Positions 6,709 to 14,585 of a stretch of DNA of 27,368 nt are shown here, piece by piece; positions within the stretch are counted from its first letter, which is position 1; each line of letters starts with the position of its first letter. Where the stretch lies: assembly GCA_030747575.1 (NCBI GenBank), contig JASLKI010000100.1, positions 1 through 27,368 of the forward strand. Direction: 5' to 3'. The translations under genes were made by a program, and so were the position numbers. The notes under the pieces are model-generated. The model worked only from the letters and a program-made list of their open reading frames with translations. It made no database searches and was not told where the DNA came from. The DNA is from Verrucomicrobiota bacterium (GTDB lineage Bacteria > Verrucomicrobiota > Verrucomicrobiia > Limisphaerales > UBA1096).

Positions 6709-7872
6709 ATGTTTTTTTATCTCAGCCAGATTCCGCAGTGGTTGGCCGAAAACGGCCATGTCGCCTGGGCGGACTGGCTCTCCTTCCTGCGGGTGTTCCA
6801 GTACATCACCTTCCGGACAGCCGGAGCAGCGGTGACGGCGCTGCTGCTTTGCTGGTGGCTTGGCCCAAAGATCATCGCGCTGCTCAAGCGGTCGAAGTTC
6901 GGCCAGGAATATTCGGACAAGGCCGAGGAGGCCGGCGGACTGCACGCGCGCGTGCTCAGCAAAAAAGGCACGCCGTCGATGGGGGGAATCATGATTGTGC
7001 TCTCGCTGGATGTCACCGCGCTGCTTTGGGCCAAGTGGAACGCGTTTCTCGCGCTGAGCCTGATGTCGGTGGTGGTGCTGGCGGCGCTCGGTTTTTACGA
7101 CGACTGGGTCAAGCTCACCAAGCAGGACAAGGCCGGCATCCACTCGAAGGTGAAACTGGCGGTGCAACTGGCGCTGGGCCTGTTCATCGGCCTGTACCTG
7201 TGGCGTCACCCCGATCCCGTTAAGAGCGACTTGATCGGGAAACTGGTGGTGCCGTTTTACAGCGGGGAAATTGTATTTTTCGGCGTGGGGCTCGTTGGCT
7301 TGTTGATCACCACGTCGGCCATCGTCGGCAGCTCGAACGCAGTGAACCTGACCGACGGCCTCGACGGCCTGGCCATCGGTTGCACGCTGATCGTGACGTT
7401 TGTGTTCATCATTTTCACCTACATCGCCGGCAACAAGATTATGGCTGACTACCTGCTCGTGCCGTACGTCGAGGGGGCGGGGGAGTTGACGGTGTTTTGC
7501 GCGGCAATGGTGGGTGCCGGGCTGGGGTTTCTATGGTTCAACTGTCACCCGGCGCAGGTGTTCATGGGCGACACCGGATCGTTGCCGCTGGGCGGCGTGC
7601 TCGGCGTGATCGCGGTGCTGATTCATCAGCCGTTCGTGCTGGTGATTGCCGGCGGGGTGTTCGTGCTCGAGGCGGGGTCGGTGATGATCCAGACCGTCTG
7701 GTTCAAGCACACGCGGCGAAAATTCGGCGAGGGGCGCCGGGTGTTCCAGATGGCGCCTCTGCATCATCACTTCGAGAAAAAAGGGTGGTACGAGTCGCAG
7801 GTCGTCGCCCGGTTTTACATTTTGGGAATTCTTTTTGCGGTGCTCGCTTTGAGTACGCTGAAATTGAGGTAA
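6709..7872 (+). CDS. mraY: MraY, phospho-MurNAc-pentapeptide translocase
   Basis: MraY transfers phospho-MurNAc-pentapeptide from UDP to undecaprenyl phosphate, making lipid I at the inner membrane. The 387-residue product is polytopic. It contains KKGTPSMGGIMI, the aspartate motif LGFYDDWVKL, NLTDGLDGLAIG, FMGDTGSLPLGG and the HHHFEKKGW motif, all signatures of MraY. It is slightly longer than the usual 360 residues, mainly at the N-terminus before the first core helix. The start ATG 6709 follows a GAGGTAGG Shine-Dalgarno nine bases after the murF stop. No TTGGCCAA copy falls inside this gene. Confidence 0.97.
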   Translation: MFFYLSQIPQWLAENGHVAWADWLSFLRVFQYITFRTAGAAVTALLLCWWLGPKIIALLKRSKFGQEYSDKAEEAGGLHARVLSKKGTPSMGGIMIVLSLDVTALLWAKWNAFLALSLMSVVVLAALGFYDDWVKLTKQDKAGIHSKVKLAVQLALGLFIGLYLWRHPDPVKSDLIGKLVVPFYSGEIVFFGVGLVGLLITTSAIVGSSNAVNLTDGLDGLAIGCTLIVTFVFIIFTYIAGNKIMADYLLVPYVEGAGELTVFCAAMVGAGLGFLWFNCHPAQVFMGDTGSLPLGGVLGVIAVLIHQPFVLVIAGGVFVLEAGSVMIQTVWFKHTRRKFGEGRRVFQMAPLHHHFEKKGWYESQVVARFYILGILFAVLALSTLKLR

Positions 7873-7883
7873 GTTAGGCAGTC

Positions 7884-9332
7884 ATGTTCAAGTTAAACGG
7901 CAAACGGGTTTTATTGGTCGGCCTCGGTTCGAGGGGCCGCTCAGCCTGCCGTTTGCTCTGCGCCAGCGGCGCTTCAGTGGTGGCTGTGGATTGCAAGGAC
8001 AGCAAGCAGCTCCAACGCGAAACCAAGCCGTTGGCCAAGCTGGGGGCGGAGGTGCACCTGGGCTTGGCCAAGCCGTTGGCCAAGCTGCTTGAGGGCGTCG
8101 AGTTGGGCGTGATTAGTGTGGGCGGCATTCGTGAAACAGCCTGGATGAGTGCCCTACAAAAATTAGATATCTCGATGATCAGCGAACTGGAACTGGGCTT
8201 TCAGCAGCTGCGCTGCCTCAACATCGCGGTGACCGGTACCAACGGCAAGACTTCCACGGCAAAGCTCATCGAGCGGGTTCTCTCGGGCACGCAACGCGAA
8301 ACCCAGCTCGCCGGCAAGGTCGACTGTCCTGTTTGCGACACCGTGGCCGACTCGAAAGAGCTGGACTACCTGATCCTCGCGGTAAACTCGTTCCAGTTGG
8401 AGTTGACGCAGTTTTTCAGCCCGACAGTGGCCGTATTGACGAACATCGCGCCGGACCACATGGACCACTACGGGAGCATGGCCGAGTACGTGAAAGCGAA
8501 GTCGAGGATGTTTGCTAACCAGCAGCCGTTCGACTGGGCGATCATCCAGAGCGAGGCGCTTGCGCAGATCCGATCGCTCGGCATCGAGATCCCCTCTAAG
8601 ATCATCACATTCAGCTCGAGCAACCGCCGGGCGGACATTTCGCTGGATCGAGGCTTGATCGTCAGCCGGGTGCCCGGCTGGGAGGGGCCGCTGCTGGATT
8701 TCAACGAATGCCAGTTGCAGGGCTCGCACAACGCGGAAATTATCATGGCGGCGCTGGCCGTAGGGCGCGTGCTGCGGATTCCGCTGGAGCAATCGGCGCT
8801 TGTTCTGCGGAATCACCCGGCGTTGCCGCACCGCTGCGAAATCGTGGCCGAGATTGGTGGCGTGAGCTACATTAACGACTCCCGATCCACCAATGTCGCC
8901 GCTCTAGAGAAGTCACTTACCTCAATGAAACTGGGCCCTGGAAGCCGTCCGAACATCTGGCTGCTGGCCGGCGGCCGCGACAAGGCCGGGGCTTACCACG
9001 ACATCGGCCCGTTGGTTTCGGAGGGAGTCAAGGCGGCGTTTTTGATGGGTGAAATTCGCGAAACACTTCGCGCCGCGTGGAGCCTCTTCACGCCATGCCG
9101 CCTGGTGGACTCCCTGGAGGAAGGCGTCCGTCAGGCCGCAGAATTGGCCGAGGAAGGCGATGTCATTTTGCTCTCGCCAGCCAGTGAGGATTCCGGTAGT
9201 GTCAACGGCTATCAACATCGTGGCGAGATGTTTCGACGCTCAGTCGAACTCCTGGCCGGTACTTCAACGGAAGACGAAAGCACCGGCAAGGCCCCTTCAG
9301 CCTCAAAAATCCCGCACCTCTTGTCGCGATGA
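7884..9332 (+). CDS. murD: MurD, UDP-MurNAc-L-Ala D-glutamate ligase
   Basis: MurD adds D-Glu to UDP-MurNAc-L-Ala in the cytoplasm. The 482-residue product begins with a Rossmann-like segment (GKRVLLVGLGSRGRSACRLL). It has the ATP loop GTNGKTS at about residues 118-124, then NSFQLELTQFFSPTVAVLTNIAPDHMDHYGS, SHNAEIIMAALAVGRVL, INDSRSTNVAALEKSL and LLAGGRDKAG. It is longer than typical MurD (about 440-450). Part of the excess is an N-terminal stretch KPLAKLGAEVHLGLAKPLAK built around three TTGGCCAA copies; the rest is a Ser/Thr-rich C-terminal tail. The start ATG 7884 lies 11 bases after mraY. Confidence 0.95.
   Translation: MFKLNGKRVLLVGLGSRGRSACRLLCASGASVVAVDCKDSKQLQRETKPLAKLGAEVHLGLAKPLAKLLEGVELGVISVGGIRETAWMSALQKLDISMISELELGFQQLRCLNIAVTGTNGKTSTAKLIERVLSGTQRETQLAGKVDCPVCDTVADSKELDYLILAVNSFQLELTQFFSPTVAVLTNIAPDHMDHYGSMAEYVKAKSRMFANQQPFDWAIIQSEALAQIRSLGIEIPSKIITFSSSNRRADISLDRGLIVSRVPGWEGPLLDFNECQLQGSHNAEIIMAALAVGRVLRIPLEQSALVLRNHPALPHRCEIVAEIGGVSYINDSRSTNVAALEKSLTSMKLGPGSRPNIWLLAGGRDKAGAYHDIGPLVSEGVKAAFLMGEIRETLRAAWSLFTPCRLVDSLEEGVRQAAELAEEGDVILLSPASEDSGSVNGYQHRGEMFRRSVELLAGTSTEDESTGKAPSASKIPHLLSR
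8023..8087. repeat. Three TTGGCCAAG copies in a 20-base direct repeat within murD
   Basis: CCAAGCCGTTGGCCAAGCTG occurs exactly at 8023-8042 and 8068-8087, 45 bases apart and in frame. A further exact CTTGGCCAAG at 8063-8072 overlaps the second unit. The peptide KPLAKL is thereby duplicated at a 15-residue spacing. This part of MurD is not a catalytic region. Confidence 0.75.
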
Positions 9333-9370
9333 AACGTGCCCACCAACCACCATATCTTGTGTTCCCCTGT

Positions 9371-9399
9371 GCGCTTGGCCAAGTGCAACGCAATTTTTT
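9371..9399 (+). terminator. Possible terminator using the CTTGGCCAAG palindrome
   Basis: In the murD-LysM spacer, GCGCTTGGCCAAGTGC (9371-9386) can pair with itself with one G-U pair and a GGCC loop. Seven bases later comes a run of six T (9394-9399). The stem is short and the gap before the T-run is long, so this is a weak candidate for partial termination inside the operon. Confidence 0.25.
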
Positions 9400-9418
9400 A
9401 ACCAAGGAGTAAACTATC

Positions 9419-10162
9419 ATGACCAGTCATAATCCCCTACGACCCAAAAGTTCCCTGCTCGAGCAGAAAGCCAAGAGCCGCTCCGGCCTGCAGATGGTAA
9501 TGATCATCGTCGCCGTGCACGTGGTTTTTCTTGGAGGCCTGTTGTTCTCCGGTTGCCGTCCGGAAAACCCGGCCCCCGAACCGGCCCCCGGCCCCGATGC
9601 CATCCCGGTTCTGCCACCCGACGGGGGAGAGGTGGCTTCGCCGCCGGGAGAGACCAATACGGTGACGGTGGTGGAGGCGCCCGCCGCGCCGCCGCTGCCG
9701 GGTGCCACGATCAGCGAACCGAAGCCGCCGCCGGTGACGCGTGACACGGAACCGGTGGAGGACATCGTGCCGTTGATCCCCGAGCCATCCGAGGGGCCCG
9801 AGGTGCCGGTGGCCGCCGGCGAGATCGAGTACGTGGTGGCCAAGGGCGACAATTTCACCAACATCGCCAGCAGGCACGCCGTCACTGTCCAGGCCATTAT
9901 CAAGGCCAACCCGGCGGTGGATTCGAATCGCATGCAAATTGGCCAGGTGCTGATCATCCCCGCGCCCGCGGCCAAGCCGCCCGAGCCCTCGCTGCCCGAG
10001 GGAACGGTGGTGTATCAGGTCAAGCCCGGTGACAGCCTTTACGCCATCGCCAAGGAGCACAAGACCACGGTCAAAACCATCCGCGAGGTCAATGACCTGA
10101 CCACCTCCAAGATTCGACCGGGGCAAAAACTGACCATTCCCTCGCCAGAAACCGAGAACTAG
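9419..10162 (+). CDS. LysM double-domain membrane-anchored protein
   Basis: LysM domains bind the glycan backbone of peptidoglycan. This 247-residue protein has a polar N-terminus of about 26 residues and then a hydrophobic anchor (MVMIIVAVHVVFLGGLLFSGC). The Cys after LLFSG could be lipidated, though Phe at -3 is not a standard lipobox residue. A long Pro/Glu/Gly-rich linker (about residues 45-135) leads to two LysM domains. LysM 1 runs from EYVVAKGDNFTNIASRH to GQVLIIP; LysM 2 runs from VYQVKPGDSLYAIAKEH to GQKLTIP. ATG 9419 has an AAGGAG nine bases upstream. It sits between murD and ftsW, which suggests a periplasmic wall-binding role during division, by context only. Confidence 0.88.
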   Translation: MTSHNPLRPKSSLLEQKAKSRSGLQMVMIIVAVHVVFLGGLLFSGCRPENPAPEPAPGPDAIPVLPPDGGEVASPPGETNTVTVVEAPAAPPLPGATISEPKPPPVTRDTEPVEDIVPLIPEPSEGPEVPVAAGEIEYVVAKGDNFTNIASRHAVTVQAIIKANPAVDSNRMQIGQVLIIPAPAAKPPEPSLPEGTVVYQVKPGDSLYAIAKEHKTTVKTIREVNDLTTSKIRPGQKLTIPSPETEN

Positions 10163-10183
10163 CCGCGGGATGAATCCGTCCCG

Positions 10184-11326
10184 ATGAAGCTCGCCTCGAC
10201 CTTGTTGGTGTTTGTCGTTTCCGCCCTGCTTGCGCTGGGGTTGGTGATGCTCTACAGCGCGACCATGTTCCACCGGAGTGGCGAGTTTTGGAGCGCACAG
10301 TTGCTGTGGTGCTGCATCGGGTTGGTGGTCTGCCTTGGCGCGGCCATGTCAGATTATCAACTGCTAAAAAAAGTCTCCGTGCCGGCGCTGGTGCTGGCGC
10401 TGCTCCTGTTGGTGGCGGTGATGATTCCCGGCATTGGGCTGGAGCGCAACGGCGCGCGCCGCTGGCTGCAGTTGCCTGGCACGACGTTTCAGCCGTCGGA
10501 GTTTGCCAAGCTGGCTGTCATCATTGCACTGGCTCATTACTGCGAGCGCAAGGGCCGGAGGATGGGCACGTTCAAGAATGGACTGCTGATTCCCGGCATG
10601 GTTTTGGGGTTGTTTCTTGGGCTGATTTTCATCGAACCGGACTGGGGTGCAATGGCACTGCTGGCCGCAGTCTGCGGGCTAATGCTGATATTGGCCGGCA
10701 CCAAGATTCGTTACATGGCACCGCCGGTGATCGGGGTGATGTGCGCTGGCGGCTATCTGCTTTCGCAGAACACCGTCCGGCTGAACCGCATCACGAGCTG
10801 GCTCGATCCCGAGGGCACGAAACAGGGCGTCGGCTATCAGGCGTGGCAGTCGCTGATTGCGCTTGGCTCCGGCGGGACAACCGGCCTTGGCCTTGGCAAC
10901 GGACGCCAAAAACTCGGCTTTGTGCCGGAGCACCAGACCGACTTCATATTCTCCGTGATCGGCGAGGAGCTTGGCCTGATCACTACGATGGCGGTCGTTG
11001 TCGGCTTTGTCTTGTTTTTGGTTTGCGGGGCGTTCATCGCCATGCGCGCGCGCGATTTTTTCGGTTTTCTGCTGGCGTCCGGGCTGACCTTTTTGATCGG
11101 CCTACAGGCGTTCATCAACATCGGTGTGGTGACCAGCATGCTGCCCAACAAGGGTCTACCGCTGCCGTTCATCAGCCGGGGCGGAACGAATCTCGTCGCG
11201 ATGTTGTTTTGCGTGGGCGTGTTGCTGAGCATCGCGCGGTTTGCCAACCAGCAAGGGCGCTCCAAGGCGGACAAGTTGAAGGACTCCGACAGCTACTCCC
11301 CGTTCCGGGTAGGTACCCAGCCATGA
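10184..11326 (+). CDS. ftsW: FtsW, septal SEDS glycosyltransferase
   Basis: FtsW polymerises lipid II into glycan at the septum together with FtsI. The 380-residue protein is almost entirely membrane helices. It carries SEDS signatures: GARRWLQLPGTTFQPSEFAKL, FIEPDWGAMALL, GYQAWQSLIALGSGG, GLGLGNGRQKLGFVPEHQTDFIFSVIGEELGL, and MLPNKGLPLPFISRGGTNL near the C-terminus. The N-terminus starts directly with a helix, without a long cytoplasmic tail. The gene lies 21 bases after the LysM gene, and its stop overlaps the murG start by four bases. FtsW is favoured over RodA because of its place in the dcw cluster. Confidence 0.95.
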   Translation: MKLASTLLVFVVSALLALGLVMLYSATMFHRSGEFWSAQLLWCCIGLVVCLGAAMSDYQLLKKVSVPALVLALLLLVAVMIPGIGLERNGARRWLQLPGTTFQPSEFAKLAVIIALAHYCERKGRRMGTFKNGLLIPGMVLGLFLGLIFIEPDWGAMALLAAVCGLMLILAGTKIRYMAPPVIGVMCAGGYLLSQNTVRLNRITSWLDPEGTKQGVGYQAWQSLIALGSGGTTGLGLGNGRQKLGFVPEHQTDFIFSVIGEELGLITTMAVVVGFVLFLVCGAFIAMRARDFFGFLLASGLTFLIGLQAFINIGVVTSMLPNKGLPLPFISRGGTNLVAMLFCVGVLLSIARFANQQGRSKADKLKDSDSYSPFRVGTQP

Positions 11327-12474
11327 AACCCGCACTTAAGCGCATTGCCATCGCCTGCGGCGGAACCGGTGGTCATCTGTTCCCAGGCTTGGCCGTGGGG
11401 GACGCGCTCGTGGCGCGTGGCTGTGAGGTCACGCTGCTTGTCAGTTCGAAGGAGGTCGACCAGACAGCGGTCAAGTCGGCTTACGGAATGGAGGTCGAGT
11501 CACTGCCGGTCGTTGGCCTGAGCCGCAATCTGCCCCGGTTCGCTGCCAGTTTTTGGTCGTCGCTTGGCCAATGCCGGAAGCTGTTTCGCGAAAACCGCCC
11601 GGACGCCGTGCTGGCGATGGGCGGGTTCACCAGCGCGCCGCCGGTGATCGCCGGTAAACTGATTGGCGCGCGCATTTTCCTGCACGAGGCAAACGCCATC
11701 CCGGGCCGGGCGGTGAAGCTGCTGGCGCCGTTGGCGGATGAGGTGTTCGTCCAGTTTCCCGCCGCGATGCCGAGGGTGCTGAGCACCGATATTCGCGCCA
11801 CCGGTCTGCCGGTGCGCTCGGCGATGGAGCCGATCGAAAAGGCCGACGCACGGACCGTGCTTGGATTGGTGGAGAACCAGGCGGTGTTGCTCGTGATGGG
11901 CGGCAGCCAGGGGGCGCAGTCGATCAACCAGGCGCTGATCGAGTCGTTGCCTCGCTTGGCCAAGGCGGTGCCTGGCCTGCAGTTCATCCACTTGACCGGC
12001 GGGAGTGTCGAGCCGGTGCGTCAGGCGTACGATGCGCTTGGCTTGCGCGCGGTGGTGCGTCCGTTTTTGACCGAGATGGAGTATGCGCTGGGCGCGGCTG
12101 ACCTCGCCGTGAGTCGTTCGGGGGCGTCGTCGCTGGCGGAGTTCTCGGCGATGGAGCTGCCGGCCATCCTGATCCCGTACCCGACTGCGGTGGACGACCA
12201 TCAGCGGATCAACGCGCAGTCGTTTGTGGATATCGGCGCGGCGCGGTGTTTTCACCAGAAACAACTAACACCCCATCTACTCGTCAGCCAGTTGAGCGAG
12301 CTGTTCGGCAGCCCGGCCAAGCTCGGGGCGATGGCTGATTCGATGAAAAAATGGAAGGCAGCACAGGCGACAGAGGTGGTTGTGCAGCGGATTTATGAGG
12401 CGTGCGGATGGGAGGACGACGACGGGGACGAGCTGATGTTTGACCTGCCGGGAGGGAAGGAGGCAGCCGCATGA
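11323..12474 (+). CDS. murG: MurG, lipid II-forming GlcNAc transferase
   Basis: MurG transfers GlcNAc from UDP-GlcNAc to lipid I, giving lipid II at the inner face of the membrane. The ATG at 11323 overlaps the ftsW stop (ATGA) and gives 383 residues. The frame is open further upstream only as a shadow of ftsW. The glycine-rich loop GGTGGHLFPGLAV is at the N-terminus. It is followed by AMGGFTSAPPVIAGKL, HEANAIPGRAVKLLA, GGSQGAQSINQAL, SRSGASSLAEFSAMELPAILIPYP and DDHQRINAQ, all MurG signatures of the GT-B fold. The last 25 residues are acidic then Gly/Ala-rich. The expected next gene, murC, is absent and murB follows with an ATGA overlap. Confidence 0.96.
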   Translation: MKPALKRIAIACGGTGGHLFPGLAVGDALVARGCEVTLLVSSKEVDQTAVKSAYGMEVESLPVVGLSRNLPRFAASFWSSLGQCRKLFRENRPDAVLAMGGFTSAPPVIAGKLIGARIFLHEANAIPGRAVKLLAPLADEVFVQFPAAMPRVLSTDIRATGLPVRSAMEPIEKADARTVLGLVENQAVLLVMGGSQGAQSINQALIESLPRLAKAVPGLQFIHLTGGSVEPVRQAYDALGLRAVVRPFLTEMEYALGAADLAVSRSGASSLAEFSAMELPAILIPYPTAVDDHQRINAQSFVDIGAARCFHQKQLTPHLLVSQLSELFGSPAKLGAMADSMKKWKAAQATEVVVQRIYEACGWEDDDGDELMFDLPGGKEAAA

Positions 12475-13427
12475 GCGCCGGAGTCGCGGAGCCGGTTTCC
12501 CCGTCGAGAGGTGGTTTGAAGTCGCTACTCGAGGCCGACTTCGCCGATGGGACAGTTGTTCGGCAGAACGTTTCGCTGGCGGAACTGACGACCCTCCGGG
12601 TTGGCGGCCAAGCGGACTGGTTTGCTGAGCCGCAGAGCCAAGCCGACTTGTCGGCGCTGGTAAGCGCCTCCCGCGAACACGGCTTGCCGGTGACGGCGCT
12701 TGGCTTGGGATCGAATTTTCTCGTGCTCGACAGCGGCGTGCGCGGATTGACCGTACGGTTGAGCGCCGGAGTGTTTGCCGGGATCGAGGCGGACGGCAGC
12801 CGGCTCAAGTGTGGTGCTGCGGCGCGGATGAAAAAAGTGGCCGCCGAGGCCAGGCGCTGTCGGTTGGCGGGGATGGAATTTTTTGAGGGCATCCCAGGCA
12901 GTGTCGGCGGCGGGCTGCGCATGAACGCAGGGGCGATGGGCAGTGAGTTGTTTGACGTGGTGGAGACGGTTCGGTTCATGGATCCCGCCGGCGAGGTGTT
13001 CGAGATGTCGGCGGAATCGATCGAGTCCACGTACCGAAGTTGTCCGCTGTTGAAAAACCAGATCGCACTCGGCGCGGTGCTGAAGGGCGAGCCGGACAGC
13101 GGCGAGGCCATCACCGCCCGCATGGCTGAGTACAGTCAAAAACGCTGGGGCAGCCAGCCCAAGGCGCGTAGCGCAGGTTGCATTTTCAAAAACCCGGAAG
13201 ACATTCCCGCCGGAAAATTGATCGATGAGCTGGGGCTAAAGGGCGCCACCGAGGGTGGCGCGATGGTGTCGCAGGAGCACGGCAACTTCATCGTCAATAA
13301 CGGCGACGCGACGGCGGGGGATATTCTGCGGTTGATCGATCGCATCCGGGAGAGGGCGCTGGCGGAGCGCGGCATCGAGTTGCAGACCGAGGTGCAAATC
13401 ATCGGGAGGGCTGACGGACGTGTTTGA
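12471..13427 (+). CDS. murB: MurB, UDP-N-acetylenolpyruvoylglucosamine reductase
   Basis: MurB is an FAD enzyme that reduces enolpyruvyl-UDP-GlcNAc to UDP-MurNAc with NADPH. The 318-residue protein shows the FAD-binding blocks TTLRVGGQADWFAEP, ALGLGSNFLVLDSG, and MEFFEGIPGSVGGGLRMNAGAMG. The C-terminal domain has SAGCIFKNP, KLIDELGLKGATEGGAMVSQEHGNFIVN and GIELQTEVQIIG. In well-studied MurB proteins the catalytic acid is Ser in SAGSxFKNP; here the aligned residue is Cys. The domain size fits the shorter MurB type. The start overlaps the murG stop and the end overlaps the ddl start by eight bases. Confidence 0.95.
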   Translation: MSAGVAEPVSPSRGGLKSLLEADFADGTVVRQNVSLAELTTLRVGGQADWFAEPQSQADLSALVSASREHGLPVTALGLGSNFLVLDSGVRGLTVRLSAGVFAGIEADGSRLKCGAAARMKKVAAEARRCRLAGMEFFEGIPGSVGGGLRMNAGAMGSELFDVVETVRFMDPAGEVFEMSAESIESTYRSCPLLKNQIALGAVLKGEPDSGEAITARMAEYSQKRWGSQPKARSAGCIFKNPEDIPAGKLIDELGLKGATEGGAMVSQEHGNFIVNNGDATAGDILRLIDRIRERALAERGIELQTEVQIIGRADGRV

Positions 13428-14340
13428 GCCACTTGAAATTTGCGTGATGCTTGGCGGGCCATCCGGCGAGCGGGAGGTGTCGCTTCAGTCCGGCGCAGCG
13501 GTGGTGGATGCGCTACGGGGCCTCGGCCACCGGGTGAGCGAAATCGACCCCGTGGACAAAGAGTTCCGGCTGCCGCAAAACACCGATATCGTGTTTCTGG
13601 CGCTGCACGGGACCTACGGGGAGGACGGAACGGTGCAGGCAAAGCTCGACGCGCTGGGCGTGCCGTACACTGGCTGCGGCGAGGCGGTGAGCCGCTTGGC
13701 CTTTGACAAAGTGGCGGCCAAGCAAGCCTGCGCGGGGCGGGGGATTGCCACGGCGAAAGACTGCGTGGTGGATGACCCCGGGGCTGGCCTGCCAGGTGGG
13801 CTCGAGCTGCCGCTGGTGCTCAAGCCGGTTTGCCAGGGATCGAGCATTGGCCTCGAGTTTGTCGAGTCGGCTGCCGCTTGGCCAAGCGGCTTGGCCAAGT
13901 CGCTCGAGGGCGGAGGCCGGGTGCTGGTCGAGGAGCGGATCGAGGGCAGGGAAGTCACGGTGGGAATTGTCGGTGGCCAACCGCTGCCGGTGATTGAGAT
14001 CACGCCCAAGCGCGGTGCCTATGATTACGCCAACAAATACACCGCCGGCGCGACCGATTACACCTGCCCGGCTGCGTTTGACACGGAGGCCACGCGCCGC
14101 ATCCAGTGCGCCGGCGAGCAGGCGTTGTTTGCCGTGGGTGGCGGCAACTGCGCTCGCGTGGATTTTATCGTGAGAGCGGATGGTGATCCGGTGTTCCTCG
14201 AGGTCAACACCCTGCCGGGCATGACCGAGACGAGTCTGCTGCCCAAGGCGGCGGCGGCGAGCGGCACCAGTTTCGCCGAACTGTGCCAATGGCTGGTCGA
14301 TCTGGCTGTGGAACACCCGCCGCTGGCAGCCACCGGATGA
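13420..14340 (+). CDS. ddl: Ddl, D-alanine-D-alanine ligase
   Basis: Ddl joins two D-Ala molecules with ATP to make the dipeptide used by MurF. The 306-residue ATP-grasp enzyme begins at GTG 13420 inside the end of murB. Visible motifs are VMLGGPSGEREVSLQSG, LALHGTYGEDGTVQ, GVPYTGCG, LVLKPVCQGSSIGLEFV, YDYANKYTAGATDYTCPA, and the metal-binding FLEVNTLPGMTETSLLPKAA. Two palindrome copies at 13877 and 13890 encode AAWPSGLAKSLEGGG, between the ATP-binding strand and RVLVEERIEGREVTVGI. This falls in a surface loop of variable length in the family, as far as I can align it by eye. Confidence 0.96.
   Translation: MFEPLEICVMLGGPSGEREVSLQSGAAVVDALRGLGHRVSEIDPVDKEFRLPQNTDIVFLALHGTYGEDGTVQAKLDALGVPYTGCGEAVSRLAFDKVAAKQACAGRGIATAKDCVVDDPGAGLPGGLELPLVLKPVCQGSSIGLEFVESAAAWPSGLAKSLEGGGRVLVEERIEGREVTVGIVGGQPLPVIEITPKRGAYDYANKYTAGATDYTCPAAFDTEATRRIQCAGEQALFAVGGGNCARVDFIVRADGDPVFLEVNTLPGMTETSLLPKAAAASGTSFAELCQWLVDLAVEHPPLAATG
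13877..13899. repeat. Close pair of CTTGGCCAAG palindromes in ddl
   Basis: Exact copies at 13877-13886 and 13890-13899 are separated by CGG. The first is read in the WPS frame and the second in the LAK frame, because the 13-base offset changes phase. Reading in two frames only a few codons apart indicates that the DNA sequence, not the peptide, is the conserved element. Confidence 0.85.
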
Positions 14341-14585
14341 AATCGCTGGGAACAAAAAACTAAGCCCAGAGGACGCAGAGGGCTGCAGAGAGAGGGGAAA
14401 ATTGAGAACAGAAAACTTGAAATTACAAAAAAAAGATGATCTTGGCCAAGCGCGTCCGGATGTCGCGACAGCTACATGGAGTGCGGCTCTCCTTGCCGCT
14501 TTGGAAACCGGTTTGTTGCCGGTTAAAATGAGACATGGGTGAACAGGATGGACAGGATTTTTAAAAACTGAAAACTTAAAAACCA
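14341..14585. repeat. ddl-ftsQ spacer with clustered short repeats and hairpins
   Basis: This 245-base spacer interrupts an otherwise tightly packed operon. From left to right it holds a purine-rich stretch with repeated CAGAG units (14367-14395), GAGAACAGAAAACTTGAAATT (14404-14424), an exact CTTGGCCAAG (14441-14450) and the ten-base palindrome TGTCGCGACA (14461-14470). Next come a hairpin with GCGGC/GCCGC arms (14483-14499), a perfect hairpin AACCGG/CCGGTT with a seven-base loop (14506-14524), and a nine-base tandem ACAGGATGG/ACAGGATTT (14543-14560). A second GAAAACTTAAAAA occurs at 14570. The contents resemble interspersed spacer elements, not coding sequence. A promoter for ftsQAZ could lie here, but I see no convincing -35/-10 pair. 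Confidence 0.55.

Noticed and set aside
5359..7209. 616-codon minus-strand ORF antisense to murF and mraY
   Set aside because: High GC content leaves antisense frames open; the peptide is His/Arg/Gln-rich with no motif, while the + strand genes are certain.
10288..11322. Upstream extension of the murG frame through ftsW
   Set aside because: The peptide is Arg/His-rich and unrelated to MurG; ATG 11323 with its ATGA overlap is the natural start.
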